NCBI GenBank assembly: GCA_964421785.1
Contig: CAYQZG010000092.1
Location: 1-15,681, forward strand
Reading direction: 5' to 3'
Length of the DNA: 15,681 nt
From: SKLM01 sp964421785
GTDB taxonomy: Bacteria; Chloroflexota; Anaerolineae; B4-G1
The notes beneath the pieces were generated by a model. It saw only the letters and a program-made list of their open reading frames with translations. It had not been told where the DNA came from and made no database searches. This document shows, piece by piece, positions 13,177 through 15,681 of the stretch; the first letter of the stretch is position 1, and each line of letters opens with the position of its first letter. The translations under genes and the position numbers were made by a program.

Positions 13177-13467
13177 ATGGGAGATAGACAAGGCCACGAC
13201 CGTCGTGGGATCCGGCGCATGATGCGCCCCGTCTGGGGCGACCTCGTGCTGGCCTGCCTGATCGTCGTCACCTGCCTGACGGTCTACAACGCGACGCTGA
13301 CGCCGAGCCTCTCCTACGAGAGCCCTGTCTTCGACCCGGATGTCTTCCTCATCCCCACTTCGCTCCTCCGGTCATCAGCGCGGTCGCACACATATCGGCT
13401 TGATTTCCAGCGGATTCTCCAATTGGGTCTTGACTCTCCCCTTGCTGGAGGGTGTATAATAGGGTAG
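13177..13467 (+). pseudogene. Truncated N-terminus of a DUF2723-like membrane protein
   Basis: The frame begins with a basic head and a TM helix WGDLVLACLIVVTCLTVYNATLTPSLSYESP, which resembles the first membrane helix and loop of DUF2723 (TMEM260-like) proteins. Those run to several hundred residues with many TM segments. Here similarity stops near 13330, and the remaining 45 codons look non-coding and run into the MerR promoter. A possible promoter (TTGAAT 13140-13145 and extended TATCAT 13161-13166, spacer only 15 bp) precedes it, and there is no clear ribosome site. I read it as a gene head left after a deletion or insertion. A genuine short protein is the less likely alternative. Confidence 0.45.
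13430..13460 (+). promoter_or_regulatory. MerR-type promoter and operator
   Basis: TTGACT (13430-13435) and a perfect TATAAT (13455-13460) are separated by 19 bp, the over-long spacer typical of MerR-regulated promoters. A dyad, ACTCTCC (13433-13439) with GGAGGGT (13447-13453), pairs at 6 of 7 positions and sits in the spacer, where MerR dimers bind and untwist DNA. It lies 69 bp before the MerR-type gene, so autoregulation is expected. Confidence 0.72.
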
Positions 13468-13529
13468 GTTTCTGACGAGAAGCCCTAATGCAGAAGGCCT
13501 TCTAATCGAATCGTGCACGGAGGAGACGG

Positions 13530-14342
13530 ATGTTCAAGATCGGTGAATTCTCAAAGCTCAGCCACGTGACCGTGAAGACGCTCCGCTACTACGACCGGAT
13601 CGGTCTGTTGAAGCCGGCGGAGGTGGATCGCTTCACCAACTACCGCTACTACTCGGCCGGTCAGCTGCCCCGGCTCAACCGGATCCTGGCACTGAAGGGC
13701 CTGGGGCTCTCGCTAGACCAGATCGCCCGGCTGCTCGATAACGACCTGACGCCCGAGCAGATGCGCGGCATGCTGCGCTTGAAGCAGATGGAGATCCAGG
13801 AGCAGCTGGATCAAGAGCAGGCCCGACTGGCGCGGGTGGAGCAGCGGCTCAGACAGATAGAACAGGAGGAAACCATGCCTAAGCAGGAAGTTGCATTGAA
13901 AGAGATCCCATCGCAGGCAGTCGCCTCGCTGCGGGACACCATCCCCAACTACGGGCACTTCGATCAGCTCTTCGGCGAGATCTTCGCCTACCTGGGACAG
14001 CACAGGCTTAATCCGATTGGCCCGCCGGCCGTCATCTATCACGACGAAGAGTTCCGCGAGCAGGATGCGGACGTGGAGGTGGTCGCGCCGGTGGCCGGTC
14101 CGGTGCCGGAGGGTGAGCGGGTGAGGGGCCTGGAACTGCCCGGCGGTGAGGTGGCCAGCGTCGTGCACGAGGGTAGCTACGACACCATCGGCGGGACGTA
14201 CGGCCAGGTGATGGGCTGGATCGAGGCCAACGACTACTGTATCGCCGGGCCGCCTCGAGAGATCTATCTCAAGGGGCCGGAATCGGGCGATGATCCGTCC
14301 ACCTACGTGACCGAGATTCAGGTTCCGGTGGCGAAAGCGTGA
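13530..14342 (+). CDS. MerR family regulator with GyrI-like effector domain (BmrR-like)
   Basis: This 270-residue protein has the BmrR layout. The N-terminal MerR winged helix (1-70) contains FKIGEFSKLSHVTVKTLRYYDRIGLLKP and NYRYYSAGQLPRLNRILALKGLGLSLDQI. A coiled-coil dimerisation helix (about 75-115, Gln/Glu/Arg-rich) follows, then a GyrI-like ligand domain (about 120-268) with VASVVHEGSYDTIGGTYGQVMGWIEAND and REIYLKGPE. In BmrR the last domain binds lipophilic cations and the protein activates a multidrug transporter gene. No transporter lies next to this gene; remnants flank it on both sides. The ATG is 4 nt after GGAGGAG (13519-13525). The promoter at 13430-13460 fits self-regulation. 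Confidence 0.93.
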   Translation: MFKIGEFSKLSHVTVKTLRYYDRIGLLKPAEVDRFTNYRYYSAGQLPRLNRILALKGLGLSLDQIARLLDNDLTPEQMRGMLRLKQMEIQEQLDQEQARLARVEQRLRQIEQEETMPKQEVALKEIPSQAVASLRDTIPNYGHFDQLFGEIFAYLGQHRLNPIGPPAVIYHDEEFREQDADVEVVAPVAGPVPEGERVRGLELPGGEVASVVHEGSYDTIGGTYGQVMGWIEANDYCIAGPPREIYLKGPESGDDPSTYVTEIQVPVAKA

Positions 14343-14350
14343 CCCGTGAT

Positions 14351-14394
14351 GCGTGAAACGTGAGCCATGGGGCGTATTCTCTCACGTTTCACGC
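14351..14394. repeat. Perfect 14-bp inverted repeat after the MerR gene
   Basis: GCGTGAAACGTGAG (14351-14364) and CTCACGTTTCACGC (14381-14394) form a perfect stem with a 16-nt loop, 8 nt after the MerR stop. There is no T-run. The arms consist of the same GTGAAAC/GTTTCAC heptamers found in the array at 15527-15575. It could work as a bidirectional transcript end or be a genome-wide repeat. Confidence 0.75.
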
Positions 14395-14415
14395 GGAAGA
14401 AGCGAGTATGGAGAT

Positions 14416-14655
14416 ATGAAGAAGATGTTGATCATCACGGCCCATCGACACGTTCTCGTCGAAGAACACCTGGGAGAGCATGCAGACGCTGGAGCAGACC
14501 CTGGGCATCAGCGCCCAGGTGGCGGACATCGAGAGGATCCGGCGCATCCTGGGCGAGGAGAAGCTGATCATGGTGGGGCACTCCTTCGGGGGCTTCCTGG
14601 CCTCGCTGTACGCCGCCGAATTCCCCGAGCACGTCGCGCGGATGGTTGGCGAGTT
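14416..14655 (+). pseudogene. Alpha/beta hydrolase remnant
   Basis: The frame of 14432-14655 encodes RPIDTFSSKNTWESMQTL, then IADIERIRR-like sequence, then MVGHSFGGFLASLYAAEFPEHVARM. GHSFGG (14576-14593) is the nucleophile elbow of alpha/beta hydrolases of the proline-iminopeptidase type. Nothing of the N-terminal third is in frame: a stop at 14429-14431 interrupts it. A start-like segment in another frame (MKKMLIIT from 14416) stands in its place. The catalytic Asp and His regions downstream of 14655 are missing, cut off where the inverted repeat 14662-14778 begins. A functional short product from ATG 14480 is unlikely. Confidence 0.7.
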
Positions 14656-14661
14656 CCTGGA

Positions 14662-14778
14662 CGAGCTAACCTTCCCGAAAGCTACGATGATTGATTGCCG
14701 CCAAGAATCGAATCGCTCGGCGCATTTTCGACCCACTGGGTGGCTGTTCTTCCAGCTTTCGGGAAGGTTGTCAGCTCG
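14662..14778. repeat. Inverted-repeat element (16 bp perfect, 22 bp with a bulge)
   Basis: AACCTTCCCGAAAGCT (14668-14683) is exactly complementary to AGCTTTCGGGAAGGTT (14754-14769). The pairing continues with CGAGCT (14662-14667) and AGCTCG (14773-14778) after a 3-nt bulge. The enclosed 70 bp holds a small CCAC/GTGG stem. The size and perfect ends look like a miniature repeat element or a long leader hairpin of the next gene. No clear target-site duplication was found. Confidence 0.6.
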
Positions 14779-14793
14779 GGCGAAGGAGGGCGA

Positions 14794-15522
14794 GTGAGGA
14801 CAAAGGAAGCCAGAGCGCTGGGAAGGCGCGTCGCCACGTTGGTTGAGGCCAGGGAGATTGAAGGGGCCTACGCCTTGCTGGCGCCTGTGCTCGCCGAGCG
14901 GACGCCATTCCCCAAGCTCGGCATGATCGGCGAGGCCGTGGGCGCCGGACCGCTGGGGACGGCCAATGCCTTTCTGGAGGAGATCGCCAGACACAAGACC
15001 GAGGGCGGCTGGGTCGTCATCGGCACGGCCCTGGGCCAGCAGCTGGGGCGCGACCTGTCGGGCGCCTTTGACCGCTGCCGGAGGTACGTGGTGACCGCCG
15101 ACGTCTGGTACGGCGCTGATATCCTGGGCGAGCGGGTGCCCGGGCCGGCGTTGGTGGCCGACTTCGAACCGGCGCTGGTACTGCTCGCTCCATGGCGCGA
15201 GGACGAAGACGTCTGGGTGCGGCGAACCGTCGGCGTCGCCGTGCACTTCTGGGCCAAGCGCTCGCGCGGCGCGGAGGAGCTCGCTCCGCGGGCGACGGCC
15301 CTGCTCAGGTTTCTGGCGCCGATGTTCGAGGAGTGGGAGATGTCCGCCGTGAAGGGCGTGGGCTGGGGGCTGAAGACGTTGGGCAAGCATTACCCTGACC
15401 TGGTGGCCGATTGGCTGGCAGAGGAGATCATTCCTGGCGAGCGGCATCACCGCGCGCTAATGCTGCGCAAGGCGATCACCTACCTCTCGGAGGAACAACG
15501 CCGGCGCGCTACAGGAGAATAG
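14794..15522 (+). CDS. DNA alkylation repeat (AlkD-like HEAT) protein
   Basis: This 242-residue, all-helical protein resembles the AlkD/AlkC-like DNA glycosylase family made of HEAT-type repeats. Landmarks are PKLGMIGEAVG near residue 45, a central block with REDEDVWVRRTVGVAVHFWAKRS (about 135-157), and GVGWGLKTLGKHYPDLVADWLAEE (about 188-211). These resemble the W-x-R-R and 'GWALRE' helices that line the DNA groove in AlkD. Family members remove positively charged alkylated bases such as 7-methylguanine. The GTG at 14794 is chosen because AAGGAGGG (14783-14790) lies just upstream. The frame is open back to 14695, but that part runs through the inverted repeat and is not expected to be translated. 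Confidence 0.75.
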   Translation: MRTKEARALGRRVATLVEAREIEGAYALLAPVLAERTPFPKLGMIGEAVGAGPLGTANAFLEEIARHKTEGGWVVIGTALGQQLGRDLSGAFDRCRRYVVTADVWYGADILGERVPGPALVADFEPALVLLAPWREDEDVWVRRTVGVAVHFWAKRSRGAEELAPRATALLRFLAPMFEEWEMSAVKGVGWGLKTLGKHYPDLVADWLAEEIIPGERHHRALMLRKAITYLSEEQRRRATGE

Positions 15523-15526
15523 CCAA

Positions 15527-15575
15527 ACGTTACGCTTTACGCTTTACGCCTTACGTTTTACGCTTCACGTTTCAC
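15527..15575. repeat. Degenerate heptamer tandem repeat, 7 copies
   Basis: Seven consecutive 7-bp units (ACGTTAC, GCTTTAC twice, GCCTTAC, GTTTTAC, GCTTCAC, GTTTCAC) fill 15527-15575, four nt after the AlkD-like stop. The last two match the arms of the inverted repeat at 14351-14394. Heptamer arrays of this kind are common between genes in Chloroflexota-like genomes, to my knowledge. Confidence 0.85.
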
Positions 15576-15590
15576 AGATCCGTTTATCCA

Positions 15591-15681
15591 ATGAGACTCG
15601 AATTCCAGGATTATCGCGCCAAGACGATCCTCAACGTCCACAAGCACGTGGACGGCCCCTGGTTCTGGGGCAAGTACACGG
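15591..15681 (+). CDS. SPL-type radical SAM protein, N-terminal part
   Basis: An ATG at 15591 opens a frame that runs off the window end after 30 codons. The peptide includes RAKTILNVHKHVDGPWFWGKYT, which resembles the start of SPL-family (spore photoproduct lyase-like, SplB-related) radical SAM proteins, where AKSILN-type sequence is followed by WF and then the CxxxCxxC cluster motif. The cluster motif would lie just beyond the edge, so the family call rests on this short stretch. No strong ribosome site is visible. It follows a DNA-alkylation-repeat gene, so a local DNA-repair theme is possible. Confidence 0.6.
   Translation, partial: MRLEFQDYRAKTILNVHKHVDGPWFWGKYT

Noticed and set aside
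14695..14793. N-terminal extension of the AlkD-like protein
   Set aside because: The extension is encoded by the inverted-repeat element, while GTG 14794 has a strong ribosome site immediately upstream.
1..15681. tRNA or rRNA genes
   Set aside because: I looked in the intergenic regions for cloverleaf and rRNA-like signatures and saw none; no CCA-ended stems with T-loop sequence were found by eye.

Overview
The window is a GC-rich bacterial chromosome segment. Its genes are ordinary in size and nearly all lie on the plus strand. They have strong Shine-Dalgarno sites and several close-to-consensus sigma-70 promoters. Several traits suggest a Chloroflexota (Anaerolineae-like) genome: a GerW-type protein in an organism with PadR and BmrR-like regulators, CPBP-like and HXXEE membrane proteins, an Lgt with the NFINQELYG motif, an SPL-type radical SAM protein, and degenerate heptamer repeats between genes. 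This assignment is inference; there is no rRNA, tRNA or phylogenetic marker here.

Layout. (1) 1-2152: a consensus promoter drives a PadR repressor, followed by a two-copy AbrB/SpoVT-like protein, a CPBP-like membrane protein and one or two tiny ORFs. (2) 2153-2897: a long gene-free stretch with stacked hairpins, a perfect consensus promoter without an obvious gene, a C-rich G-poor tract and a 16-bp tandem repeat. (3) 2898-5902: an HXXEE membrane protein, a sulfatase-like hydrolase with Thr at the nucleophile position, and prolipoprotein diacylglyceryl transferase (lgt). (4) 5903-9730: a region rich in palindromes, then an ABC exporter made of one ATPase and two ABC-2 permeases. (5) 9731-10772: a small one-TM protein overlapping a GerW/YtfJ-like gene. 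(6) 10773-13082: a repeat-containing intergenic region and a Pho-box-like promoter, then a metallophosphoesterase and an alpha/alpha-barrel (terpene cyclase-like) protein. (7) 13083-15681: accessory-looking DNA with a truncated DUF2723-like gene, a MerR/GyrI (BmrR-like) regulator with a classic 19-bp-spacer promoter, an alpha/beta hydrolase remnant, repeats, a DNA-alkylation-repeat protein and the start of an SPL-type radical SAM gene.

The strongest unexpected signal is a pair of promoter-proximal arrays of TTAA-centred units repeated every 11 bp. One (10958-11008) lies 9 bp upstream of a -10 box and precedes the metallophosphoesterase. The other (5944-5972) is nested in palindromes upstream of the ABC exporter. 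Both have the geometry of PhoB/OmpR-family operators, and the first closely matches the cyanobacterial Pho-box unit. This suggests that a PhoB/SphR-like response regulator controls the phosphoesterase/cyclase-fold operon and perhaps the exporter. Other signals are a three-stem leader at 6013-6103, a 29-bp repeat found identically at 3277 and 10804, and a 16-bp perfect inverted repeat just upstream of the DNA-alkylation-repeat gene.
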